Assembly: GCF_900215625.1 (NCBI RefSeq)
Contig: NZ_OBEK01000002.1
Span: 294,676 to 358,675 of the forward strand
DNA: 64,000 nucleotides
Source of the DNA: Terribacillus aidingensis
Lineage (GTDB): Bacteria > Bacillota > Bacilli > Bacillales > Amphibacillaceae
Reading direction: 5' to 3'
The notes below the pieces were generated by a model, which worked only from the letters and a program-made list of their open reading frames with translations, had not been told where the DNA came from and did no database searches. Position numbers and translations under genes: made by a program. Positions 55,081 to 63,076 of the stretch are shown here, in pieces (position 1 is the first letter of the stretch; each line of letters starts with the position of its first letter).

Positions 55081-57279
55081 ATGGAGAACAATTCATTCGA
55101 AATACTAGTTAAACCAGTGAGACAAGTATTTTACGATACAGCAACGGGCTATGGAGTATATGCATGTGATACTAAGGAAAAAAATAAGGTTGAGCTTAAC
55201 AATTATGGCAACTTTACTATAAACGGTAATTTACCATTCAGGTTAAATCTATACAAAGAATATAAAGCAAATGTTAAAAGGGAGAAGGGTAAATATGGAA
55301 TTAGCTATAAGGTAAATTCAATTTTCGAGCCTATACCTGAAACAAGAGAGGGACAGATCGAATACCTTAGATACATACTTACAGATAAACAGGTAGAAGA
55401 AATACTTAAAGTTCATCCTTCCGGAAATATACTTAAACTTATCGAAGAAGATAAACTCGATTATAAAAACATCTATGGTATTGGTGTCTTTATTTATGGA
55501 AAAATTAAAGACAGAGTAAGAGAGAGTAAGGAGTACCAAGCGGCTTTTGCATTTCTAGGTAAAGCTTCACTCCCTCAGAACCTAGTTATAAAGTTAATTA
55601 AGCATTTCAAGACTTCTGCTCAGCTTATCTCAGAGATGAAGAAAAATCCATATTGTATCACTCAAGTAAATGGCATAGGGTTTAAAACAGCGGACCCAGT
55701 TGCGCAAAGCCTCGGTGTTAAAGCCAACGATCCTTATAGAATACAAGCAGCAATTGAATATGTAGTTGATCAAGAATCTAATAAAGGTCATGTTTATTGC
55801 ACTATCGATAAAGCAATTGATGAAGTACATGCACTTATTAATGTAAACCACACATCAATTAGTGAGCAGATTCATAATACACAAGGTCTCTATGTACATA
55901 ATGATCGGCTCGCACTTAAGTCCCTATACAAAGCTGAGAAGACCATATCAGATAAAATAAAACAATTATCAAGTTGTGGTAGTGGCGTTTTAGAACTTGA
56001 TGTAGAGAGATTTTTAGATGAGGAAGCAGAGCAGAGTGGCATTCAATTAAGTGAGGAACAGCGAAGTTTCTTCATTAATATGTTTAAATATAACTTTCAA
56101 TTGCTGGTAGGTAACGCGGGAGCAGGAAAAAGTATGCTGGTTTCAATTCTAATTAAGATTATCGAAACATTGGGTAAAACGTATTCCATGATGTCTCCAA
56201 CTGCCAAGGCTGCGAAAGTATTAGCACAATATACTGATAGGCCAGTTACAACCATACACAAGGCAATTGGAGTGGGATTAAGTCCAGATATGGAAGAAGC
56301 CCAGCAGGTAAACAGTGAGTTTGTAATAGTGGAAGAGACTTCTATGTTGGATTCGGTATTGTGTGCGAAGCTGCTAAGTAAATGCGTAAATCCTAATGTC
56401 AGGATACTATTTATTGGCGATAATGCACAGATTCCTTCGGTAGGAGCTGGAAACATATTGCACGATCTTATTAATAGTGACATTCCTAAGACAATTCTTA
56501 CTCAAGTATTCAGACAGAAAGAAGGGGGCATTTTAGATATAGCAACAAGAACCAGGAAACAGGAGAGATTCCTCGATAATTCAGATAAGGGGATAATTGA
56601 ATTCGGTAACAACTGTACTATAGCATGTGTTCCCCAAGAAAAAATGGAAGATGGGTTTATTTATTACTATAAGAAACTACTTGAAGAATACGATCCTGAA
56701 GAGATAATGGCTTTATCACCTACAAAGAAGAATGGGTTTGGGACAGTCGAAATCAATAAATACATACAATCCGTAGTAAATCCTGAATCAATTGAGAAGA
56801 AAGAAATCACTCATGGTCAGGATGAAGTTACTTTTAGAGTACAAGACTACACTATGAATACAACAAATACTTACAATATCGAGGATGTTCAGGGCGATCT
56901 AACTACAATTGTTAATGGTGATACCGGTAAAATTATCGATGTTAATCCAGATAAAAAAGAGATTATCGTAGATTTTGGATCTTCTGAGATACCTTTAGAA
57001 GCACATCAACTGAAGCAATTGATGCACTCATGGTGTATAACATTACATAAGAGTCAAGGTTCGGGATCCCCTGCAGTAATAATGCTTATAGACAAATCTC
57101 ATAAATTTAGCCTTAATACCAATTTACTGTATACAGGAATTACAAGGGCTAAGGAGAAGCTTATTATTATTACTCAGGCTGAAACTTACAACTATGCGTT
57201 AAAGAAAATGACCAATCTTCAAAGAAATACTTTTCTTAGAGATATGCTAGAAGAACAGGAGCAAGGATTTAGTTTCTAA
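55081..57279 (+). CDS. recD2: RecD2-like superfamily 1 DNA helicase
   Basis: 732 residues. The N-terminal OB-like part (about 1-85) and HhH/HRH segment (PYCITQVNGIGFKTADPVAQSLGV, about 190-213) are typical of RecD2. The helicase core has Walker A GNAGAGKS (344-351), motif II VIVEETSM (with E in place of D), GDNAQIPSVGAG (motif III), TLHKSQGS and LYTGITRAKEKL (motifs V/VI). RecD2 unwinds 5'-3' and acts in repair or replication. The gene lies with the HTH gene in what looks like an early replication block. A TAAAATAAAA motif follows the stop. Confidence 0.9.
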   Translation: MENNSFEILVKPVRQVFYDTATGYGVYACDTKEKNKVELNNYGNFTINGNLPFRLNLYKEYKANVKREKGKYGISYKVNSIFEPIPETREGQIEYLRYILTDKQVEEILKVHPSGNILKLIEEDKLDYKNIYGIGVFIYGKIKDRVRESKEYQAAFAFLGKASLPQNLVIKLIKHFKTSAQLISEMKKNPYCITQVNGIGFKTADPVAQSLGVKANDPYRIQAAIEYVVDQESNKGHVYCTIDKAIDEVHALINVNHTSISEQIHNTQGLYVHNDRLALKSLYKAEKTISDKIKQLSSCGSGVLELDVERFLDEEAEQSGIQLSEEQRSFFINMFKYNFQLLVGNAGAGKSMLVSILIKIIETLGKTYSMMSPTAKAAKVLAQYTDRPVTTIHKAIGVGLSPDMEEAQQVNSEFVIVEETSMLDSVLCAKLLSKCVNPNVRILFIGDNAQIPSVGAGNILHDLINSDIPKTILTQVFRQKEGGILDIATRTRKQERFLDNSDKGIIEFGNNCTIACVPQEKMEDGFIYYYKKLLEEYDPEEIMALSPTKKNGFGTVEINKYIQSVVNPESIEKKEITHGQDEVTFRVQDYTMNTTNTYNIEDVQGDLTTIVNGDTGKIIDVNPDKKEIIVDFGSSEIPLEAHQLKQLMHSWCITLHKSQGSGSPAVIMLIDKSHKFSLNTNLLYTGITRAKEKLIIITQAETYNYALKKMTNLQRNTFLRDMLEEQEQGFSF

Positions 57280-57403
57280 AATAAAATAAAACTAAGTGAT
57301 ACGGTTATATAGGAGTCTCTGAGACGATATTAATTGTTTCGAGTGTCATTACACTCGGAGACACTACAGCGGCTCTAAGACCCCTTAAAAGTAAAATAAA
57401 AGG
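57280..57403 (+). promoter_or_regulatory. Leader with mutually exclusive hairpins
   Basis: CGAGTGT-catt-ACACTCG (57340-57346 / 57351-57357) is a tight hairpin. Upstream GTCTC (57315-57319) can pair with GAGAC either at 57321-57325 or at 57358-57362. That gives two competing folds, before the TAAAATAAAA motif and ribosome site of the next gene. It may be an attenuator or switch. Confidence 0.45.
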
Positions 57404-58414
57404 ATGGTCGAATTGAATACAGATGGTTTAAAAGAAGGATTAATAATTAAGAACTATAAGGAGCTTTGCTCTTTGTTAAAGATTGAGTTCAAGACGAGTA
57501 GTAAAAACAGAGAATACCAACTGAAGGAGCTCAGCAGATACTGTATGTTCACTAAACAGGGGCATAAGTATCTGATTAATGATGTTTATAATACCCCCCT
57601 GCCTAAACAAGACAACAGGGGACTGAGCAAAGGCAGTCGTGGAAATCGAAATGTATACGGTGATTATCTGCAGATGCTTATATTGGAGCTACTAATAAGA
57701 AGTAATTCAGGGAAGGAGCTGCTGATTAGTCGTTCCAGACTTATGAAGGCGTTAAAGGTAGTTAACGAAAATTATCATCGATTCATTAATCGGCCAGATA
57801 AATTATCAGAAGTGGTGGATATCAAGACAAGCACCATAAAGGACTTTTATGCCACTACGGATAATAACTTGAAAAATGCTATTGAAACGGCATTAAAGAA
57901 GCTGCAAAATAAAAGGTTGCTTATGTATAAAACGAGTCAAATAGTAGTTACACAGAACAACGAGCTAAGGGAACCAACATATGAAGAAGCACAATTAATT
58001 ATGAATCTGGAGAAGACAGTACTTAATACGATGGGATATGGAGACATAGACAGCGTGAGAAAATCCAGTGGTTGGGAATTATTCAAGGAGAACGTTAAAG
58101 AACTATTGGCTAAGAACAGTGAGATATCATATTATTTCAATGCTTACCACATTACATTAAATGAGAACCACGCCAATGAAGAGCATCAACAACTAGCCAA
58201 CCAGACAATTAATGTAGCGCTTGAAAGTGGAGCTGAGAACGTTAAGAAAGTAAATAAGAAGGTAATTGAGAGTCTTAATAAGAATGCAGCAAGAAGGCAT
58301 GCAAAAGGATTTCTAAATGGCAAGAGCGGTAAAGTTAGATCAGAAGAATCTTATCCGAAGGACGTACAAAGCTTAACCTCTATACTGATTGATCGTAAGG
58401 CAGATACAATGTAG
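57404..58414 (+). CDS. Phage/plasmid DNA-binding or replication protein candidate
   Basis: 336 residues. It begins LIIKNYKELCSLLKIE and continues with LKELSRYCMFTKQGHKYLINDVY, a domain found at the start of several Bacillota phage and plasmid proteins of unclear function. The remainder is helical and basic (many Lys/Asn), with a basic C-terminus (NKNAARRHAKGFLNG). Situated between a helicase gene and a palindrome-rich non-coding stretch, it could be an origin-binding or replication-control protein. Function not demonstrated. Confidence 0.5.
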   Translation: MVELNTDGLKEGLIIKNYKELCSLLKIEFKTSSKNREYQLKELSRYCMFTKQGHKYLINDVYNTPLPKQDNRGLSKGSRGNRNVYGDYLQMLILELLIRSNSGKELLISRSRLMKALKVVNENYHRFINRPDKLSEVVDIKTSTIKDFYATTDNNLKNAIETALKKLQNKRLLMYKTSQIVVTQNNELREPTYEEAQLIMNLEKTVLNTMGYGDIDSVRKSSGWELFKENVKELLAKNSEISYYFNAYHITLNENHANEEHQQLANQTINVALESGAENVKKVNKKVIESLNKNAARRHAKGFLNGKSGKVRSEESYPKDVQSLTSILIDRKADTM

Positions 58415-58781
58415 ATATGTCTTTTCAAAAGTTCCCGAGGAGAATGGGTAGTAAATATGTGTTTTCATACATTTAGATAGATAATATAAAAAAATATGCC
58501 TTTTCAAAGTACCTAATATATATATACTTAGGATGTTTGAAAAGGCATATTTTTTGTTTTCTGCCTATGTATTAATATTTAAGACGATTAGTACAAGTGA
58601 TTTTCTTGTACTAATCAATGTGTTATTTTGCGTCCTTTGCAAAGTAACACCCATATTTTACGTAACTTAACTCTGTATATTAGGACTATATATAATACAA
58701 CTTATCCTACCCGCTTCGCTGCTAGTCTAAATTGTATTATATATAGTTTTGTCATCCCCGAGTTTCGGGTCTGACACTTGT
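58415..58781. other. Palindrome-rich non-coding region
   Basis: Five inverted repeats follow each other: 58489-58508/58536-58555 (20 bp), 58586-58597/58605-58616 (12 bp, GATTAGTACAAG), 58620-58631/58639-58650 (12 bp, one G.T), 58685-58700/58732-58747 (16 bp, ACTATATATAATACAA) and 58751-58775 (GTCA...CCCG/CGGG...TGAC). No ORF. It may be a replication origin, a cluster of structured RNAs or stacked terminators. Confidence 0.65.
58489..58555. terminator. 20-bp inverted repeat, terminator-like
   Basis: AAAAAATATGCCTTTTCAAA pairs perfectly with its complement 27 bases later; the loop contains a further CCTAA/TTAGG pair. Right side ends TTTTTTG, suitable to stop the 57404-58414 transcript, and the A-run makes it bidirectional. 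Confidence 0.75.
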
Positions 58782-58979
58782 TTATATGGGGTCTATGGTG
58801 TCATACTTACCTGATCTAATGTCCGCAAGTAGAGGCAGAATGAAGGATTTAAAGTAGGGGAGTCTAACGTGTCTTATTTCAGTAAGGTAGTATATGTATT
58901 CTCGATCTGTATTTGTATCTCTGAAGGTTATAACTCGTTCACCCATGTCTCTTACAACGGAGACTAACTCATAGCGCAT
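58782..58979 (-). CDS. Small protein
   Basis: 65 residues from ATG 58979, with AGGAGGTGA 6 bases before it; an in-frame GTG (58988) is part of that ribosome site. It reads RYELVSVVRDMGERVITFRDTNTDREYIYYLTEIRHV, a small beta-rich protein. It is the only minus-strand gene here and is followed by a hairpin at 58751-58775. No family is recognised. Confidence 0.65.
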   Translation of the reverse strand: MRYELVSVVRDMGERVITFRDTNTDREYIYYLTEIRHVRLPYFKSFILPLLADIRSGKYDTIDPI

Positions 58980-59768
58980 ATATATCACCTCCTATTTAGA
59001 TGATACATTTATTAGTTTAAGCAGGTGTTAGGAAAATGTTAAATAAAATTTAGGGAATTAGGGCGCCATATTGAGGATGAGGAAGAAGCCGTTCAATCGT
59101 AAAATTGGAGCTTATGGACAAATGAAGATGCATACTGAGTGATATGATTAGGCTAGATGGAGGCATATGAAGATTATTGAATCGCAGGATAGTTGGTATA
59201 AACGAATATTAAGACATGTGGAGATAAAAAGAGGGAGAGATAATAGTAAGTGGAGGAGGAGATATATGCATAGATCAGGAGGCTGACGATTGAGTTGACG
59301 ATTAAAATGGGAACCGGGCAAGGGAAAACGCAAAAATAGTAGAGGTGTGTAAATGTAAGAGCTACAGGAATATTTGGGATAAGAAGCTGAATTTTGGATG
59401 TTTTTGTACCCCCCTTACACTAAAAACCTGCGCATAAGATACGTTATGCGCAGGTTATGGTTAATATTGGTAATTGTATGTATTTAGAGAATCCAGTTTT
59501 CAGAGCCGAGGAAGTAGCTTTTTTTAAAAATAGATTGTTAACAGTCAGCTTGCTCCATAGGGCGTTAATGCTTTTGAAATCGTATTGTAACAGCGGCTGG
59601 GATTCCGACTACATCTATACTCACTTTATACAATACAACTATATTTATTAATCTATAAATCCATCTATCATATCAAATATTTACTTAATAAATAAACAAG
59701 TAAAATAAAATAATTATTGTAATTGTATCGATTTTCCTGTATAATATTACTTATAGGAGGTGGTAATA
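58980..59768. other. Long stretch without a convincing gene
   Basis: 789 bp. The left part (59060-59400) is purine-rich on the plus strand and contains only tiny ORFs: MRKKPFNRK... at 59079 and MKIIESQDSWYKR... (39 residues, 59167-59286) with GGAGG only 3 bases before its ATG. A perfect 13-bp hairpin lies at 59425-59456. The right part (59457-59700) may encode an RNA on the minus strand (see findings). Confidence 0.4.
59425..59456 (-). terminator. Minus-strand terminator with 13-bp stem
   Basis: AACCTGCGCATAA / TTATGCGCAGGTT, loop GATACG. On the minus strand it is followed by TTTTTAG, on the plus strand by no T-run; it therefore ends a minus-strand transcript arising from 59457-59700, where no minus-strand ORF is seen. 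Confidence 0.7.
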
Positions 59769-59933
59769 ATGTTTGATTTAATCTTGCTCTACGTAGCCAA
59801 AGTTACAGCAATCCTGCTAGCTTTCATCACAATAGCAGAGAAAGTCCAAAACATGGCATACAAGAAACAAGAAAAGCGTTCCAAACGTAAGCGCTCGGCG
59901 ACCAACCAAAAACGCAAACGTAAGAAACGCTAA
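59769..59933 (+). CDS. Small membrane protein with basic tail
   Basis: 54 residues with AGGAGGTGG 6 bases before the ATG. One hydrophobic helix (about 3-22) is followed by a strongly basic tail (KKQEKRSKRKRSATNQKRKRKKR). This is too short for most searches but has a strong ribosome site and its own terminator. It could be a membrane-anchored nucleic-acid-binding peptide or a toxin-like peptide. Function unknown. Confidence 0.65.
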   Translation: MFDLILLYVAKVTAILLAFITIAEKVQNMAYKKQEKRSKRKRSATNQKRKRKKR

Positions 59934-59948
59934 TCAAATCATTATCTA

Positions 59949-59973
59949 GGGAAGGGGTTAAAAACCCTTTCCC
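59949..59973 (+). terminator. Terminator after the basic membrane peptide gene
   Basis: GGGAAGGG pairs with CCCTTTCCC (one extra T) around TTAAAAA; 15 bp after the stop. Confidence 0.6.
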
Positions 59974-60020
59974 ATATCACTTATCTATAATATAACACCT
60001 TATAAGGAGTGTATGCAAGC

Positions 60021-60197
60021 ATGAAGAAACTAATACAATATTCCTCTAAATACTCATTTTTTGTATTCGTATTACTTTATCTTACTATACGTGATTATCC
60101 TTTTGGAGATACCTTACAGACAATAGCGGATATAGCTTTACTTGTTGCAACTATAGTCACCATCATTTCAATTGTAGTTGAAAGACGTACCAAATAA
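60021..60197 (+). CDS. Small two-helix membrane protein
   Basis: 58 residues from ATG 60021 (AAGGAG at 60004-60009; the in-frame GTG at 60009 overlaps this site). Two membrane helices are likely (about 10-24 and 34-54) with a basic end, ERRTK. With the preceding small gene it forms a pair of short membrane proteins, each with its own terminator. Confidence 0.65.
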   Translation: MKKLIQYSSKYSFFVFVLLYLTIRDYPFGDTLQTIADIALLVATIVTIISIVVERRTK

Positions 60198-60694
60198 CAT
60201 GATAAGTAAAGAAGGGTATGCTTTCCCTTCTACATACTGAGATAAAATAAAATTATATAACAGACCAATCAACTTAAAGCGGTAACTTATTCATTAAATA
60301 TCAAAACGTATAACAGCACGTCCGATTAGTTACGGGGACTTTTTAGCGGATCCTCAATTCAAGAGGAGGACTCAATGGACCCTTAAGCAATGACGAGTTA
60401 AAAGATTCAGCTTTCATACGCAAAATAACTAATTAAAGGTGTAATTGAGTTGTTTGAACGATATGCATTAAAAGAAAGGGTATCACAATCAAAATTCCAA
60501 AGGAACGGGAAGAATATTGTTCAACGCTAAACTACATGCTACATTGAACCGTTAATTATAATACCCTGATCAATTCCAGTTTGATACAATAGTGGGTGGT
60601 AGAGACTATAAAATACTTTGAAGTATACTTTTAAGTCTTTTGCAAATCATTGAGAAAAATGTCTTCTTAGAATTAAATAACCAGGAGAGTAAAA
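60198..60694. other. Intergenic stretch with TAAAATAAAA motif and a short coding remnant
   Basis: A weak terminator (AGAAGGG / CCCTTCT, 60210-60231) is followed by a TAAAATAAAATTATATAA motif at 60242. From 60441 to 60530 an open stretch reads ELFERYALKERVSQSKF then GKNIVQR and stop, with AAAGGTG and a TTG at 60450; it is either a very short gene or the end of a lost one. The final part before AGGAGAG presumably holds the promoter of the HEPN gene. Confidence 0.4.
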
Positions 60695-61663
60695 ATGAAA
60701 TATTTTTATATTGCTAGATTAAACGGACTGAAGATTGAAGGTAAGTTAAATAGAGGGATTCAAGTAGTAGACAATTTACGTATCTCCAATAACAAAGATA
60801 GAATAGAAAAAAAATGTGACGATTTTTTTAAACACCTGGTTGGTAAGTTAGAATATGATCATTTATTTGAAGGTAGTTATGTCTATGCTGAAGGTGATTA
60901 CGAATTTGATAAGCATAATGATGAAGCAAAGAGAATGGATCTATTAAACTATTTCTTGAAGGTAAGTCAAGTTGTAAGTTCTTGTCTTTGGTTAATTAAA
61001 GATAATAGTATTTCAACAGAACAAGGTTTCTTATATATTTACGGAAACGAATTCATAAAAAAATCTGTTAGTTCAAATGGTAGAACAAATAATTTCCTAA
61101 ACGCTACCGGGAATAGAGTGGAAACATTATATACTTTAGATGAGCTTAAACAAGGCTTAGATATCAATCAAAAACAATTCAACAGTAAAGATATGGCTAG
61201 GTTAGATAATGCAGCAGCGGCTGATATGGTTACAAATAAGGCTACTCGTTTAGAAAGGTTTAATAATTTCCTCGATACTGCAAGAACCGAGATTTATGTA
61301 CCAAACAAAATTTCGACGTATTGTACTGCCTTAGAAACACTCCTTTCAACCGATAACCAAGAAATCGGGCATAAAATAGCAGAAAGACTAGCAAGATTAT
61401 TAGGTAAAGACTCTACTGAGAGAATAGAGATCTTTAACTTTATCAAACTAGCCTATGGTATTAGGTCAGCAAATGTTCATGGCGATAAATTGCCGAAGAA
61501 GTTTCGAGATCTTAATGCACAGTATGAAGTGTCAATTAAGCTAGATAATTACATACGTAAATTTTTCACACTTGTTTTAGAAAATGAAGAGCTGATTACC
61601 TTATACGAAGGTGATAATAAAGAGGATTTAAATATGTACTACAGAGAGCTAATTTTTACTTAA
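60695..61663 (+). CDS. ApeA-like HEPN protein
   Basis: 322 residues with CCAGGAGAG before the ATG. The N-terminal half is alpha/beta and unassigned. The C-terminal part is all-helical: YCTALETLLSTDNQEIGHKIAERLARLLG (about 209-237), then YGIRSANVHGD with R257-SANV-H262, the RX4H catalytic motif of HEPN RNases in the Apea-like group. ApeA is a known anti-phage protein in Enterobacteria. It stands directly upstream of a second HEPN gene. A defence or abortive-infection role is inferred. Confidence 0.75.
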   Translation: MKYFYIARLNGLKIEGKLNRGIQVVDNLRISNNKDRIEKKCDDFFKHLVGKLEYDHLFEGSYVYAEGDYEFDKHNDEAKRMDLLNYFLKVSQVVSSCLWLIKDNSISTEQGFLYIYGNEFIKKSVSSNGRTNNFLNATGNRVETLYTLDELKQGLDINQKQFNSKDMARLDNAAAADMVTNKATRLERFNNFLDTARTEIYVPNKISTYCTALETLLSTDNQEIGHKIAERLARLLGKDSTERIEIFNFIKLAYGIRSANVHGDKLPKKFRDLNAQYEVSIKLDNYIRKFFTLVLENEELITLYEGDNKEDLNMYYRELIFT

Positions 61664-61777
61664 TAAAATGAATCCCAATCTTTAACAGAATCGGATATCA
61701 CTCCTTTAGCTAAGGATATTAATACCAAATTAAAGAACCTTGAATAAGTTAGACAATATTGTGAAAGAAGTGATTTG

Positions 61778-62512
61778 ATGAAGGTGAATGTGAAGAGCAT
61801 GTGCCCTGAATGCAACAGAACAAATAGAGATAATTCCCAGCTAATTGACGTTAATGTACCTTTAAATGAATCGGGTATATATACAGTGGAGTGTAGTTTT
61901 GGACATAAGACACGACATATTATGGGTGTTCAGCATTTCGAAGTTTTATTTGAGTTAGGTATTATGTCATTATTAGATGGATACTATCGGGAAAGTATAC
62001 CAAATTTCACTGCCGCGTATGAACGCTTTTATGAGTACTGTATCCACCTATTCTTGATAAAAAACAATGTGGGGGTAAAAGAAAGAAAGGCTACTTGGAA
62101 AAGAGTGTCAAATAACTCAGAATATCAAGCTGCTGCATTTTATTATATGTATCTAAATGAATTCAAAGAAGTACCTCCTGAAGTAGATCAGAAAAAAATA
62201 AAGGCTTTTCGCAATAAGGTTGTTCATAAAGGTTACTTTCCTCAAGAAGAGGAAACTCTTGAATATGCTAGGTATTGTTACGAATATATTGTTGGGATTC
62301 TTCAGAAAATGTTTTCAAATGAAGAGTTTCGTGTTTCCTCCTTCCACTTTGATGTAGAGGGTAGGTTTTCTCAAGAGGAAGGTTTGGATACGACAAGTAT
62401 AGTTCCAATTACAATGATAGGTACACAAACTGGAGCACAAGATTTCAGTGATCGTGATTTTGATGAAAGATTGGATTATATTAAAAACCATAAACGTTGG
62501 ATTATTAAATAA
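61778..62512 (+). CDS. Zinc-ribbon/HEPN-like protein
   Basis: 244 residues. The N-terminus has a CPEC...CSFGH zinc-binding set (C9, C12, C39, H43). A helical region follows with AFRNKVVHKGYFP: R145-NKVV-H150 again fits the HEPN RX4H motif. The C-terminal 60 residues look unstructured. It lies 114 bp after the ApeA-like gene on the same strand and ends in a terminator, so the pair is probably one transcript. The fold assignment is by motif only. Confidence 0.6.
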   Translation: MKVNVKSMCPECNRTNRDNSQLIDVNVPLNESGIYTVECSFGHKTRHIMGVQHFEVLFELGIMSLLDGYYRESIPNFTAAYERFYEYCIHLFLIKNNVGVKERKATWKRVSNNSEYQAAAFYYMYLNEFKEVPPEVDQKKIKAFRNKVVHKGYFPQEEETLEYARYCYEYIVGILQKMFSNEEFRVSSFHFDVEGRFSQEEGLDTTSIVPITMIGTQTGAQDFSDRDFDERLDYIKNHKRWIIK

Positions 62513-62537
62513 AGCATCCCAAGTAGGGTGCTTTTTC
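62511..62537 (+). terminator. Terminator after the second HEPN gene
   Basis: AAAGCA-t-CCC pairs with GGG-TGCTTT, followed by TTTTTCTATT; it overlaps the stop codon. Confidence 0.8.
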
Positions 62538-62735
62538 TATTAGAGTTGTAGATAACTACGACGGAGCCTAGGGCAACACGCATAAAAGGAAAGGATTGAA
62601 ATTGAAGAAATACATACTGGATGCCTATGATCTTGATTCGATAAGATGATATGGATCTTTTACCCTTGATCTGACAGTGTGCACTTTTGGATGTGCTCTA
62701 TATATTTCGGCTATTGCATTAGCATGTGTTTCTAA

Positions 62736-62861
62736 TTAGCTGAATCTTGTTTTATGATGATTGAAAATATCAACCAAACTTGTCCATACGATACCTATTT
62801 CATTAAGCATTTCTTGATTTATATCATAATCCTTAAACAGTAATTTCTTTACTAATGTCAT
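62736..62861 (-). CDS. Tiny protein gene
   Basis: 41 residues (TLVKKLLFKDYDINQEML...IVWTSLVDIFNHHKTRFS), ATG at 62861 with AAGGGGGAT 8 bases upstream. It is divergent to the 63077 gene, and a perfect dyad lies between the two starts. It may be an antitoxin-like or regulatory peptide. Not recognised. Confidence 0.5.
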   Translation of the reverse strand: MTLVKKLLFKDYDINQEMLNEIGIVWTSLVDIFNHHKTRFS

Positions 62862-62903
62862 TTGTAATCCCCCTTATCTATTGTATTATCATACCTCTGT
62901 GTG

Positions 62904-62923
62904 TATTAAATGTGCATTTAATA
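62904..62923. promoter_or_regulatory. Operator-like palindrome
   Basis: TATTAAATG-tg-CATTTAATA, 9-bp arms with a 2-bp centre, between divergent genes starting at 62861 (-) and 63077 (+). A dimeric repressor site is a natural reading. Confidence 0.55.
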
Positions 62924-63076
62924 TCTCGAACTGAAGATCTATTGTATAATGTAGGGTACTACTAACAATTGTGGTTATTAATACCTTATATTTTTAAGTT
63001 AAAGATATATTAGGAGTAGTAATCACTTCAGCTGACAATTAAATTTCAGTTTTATAGAGAGAAAGAGAGAGATACT

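Larger units (their letters stand above)
62538..63076. other. Intergenic stretch with one tiny minus-strand gene and a divergent control region
   Basis: The left part (62538-62735) has only a 15-codon plus-strand ORF behind AAGGAAAGG (TTG near 62602). The middle holds the 41-residue gene at 62736-62861. The right part, between divergent starts, holds the dyad at 62904-62923 and should contain both promoters. Confidence 0.45.

Noticed and set aside
54757-58500. Arbitrium (AimR/AimP) genes of SPbeta-like phages
   Set aside because: No TPR receptor of about 380 residues followed by a small secreted peptide gene is visible in this region or elsewhere in the window.
59457-59651. 64-codon plus-strand ORF
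   Set aside because: It starts at the base of a hairpin without a ribosome site and has atypical composition; the terminator orientation suggests minus-strand transcription.
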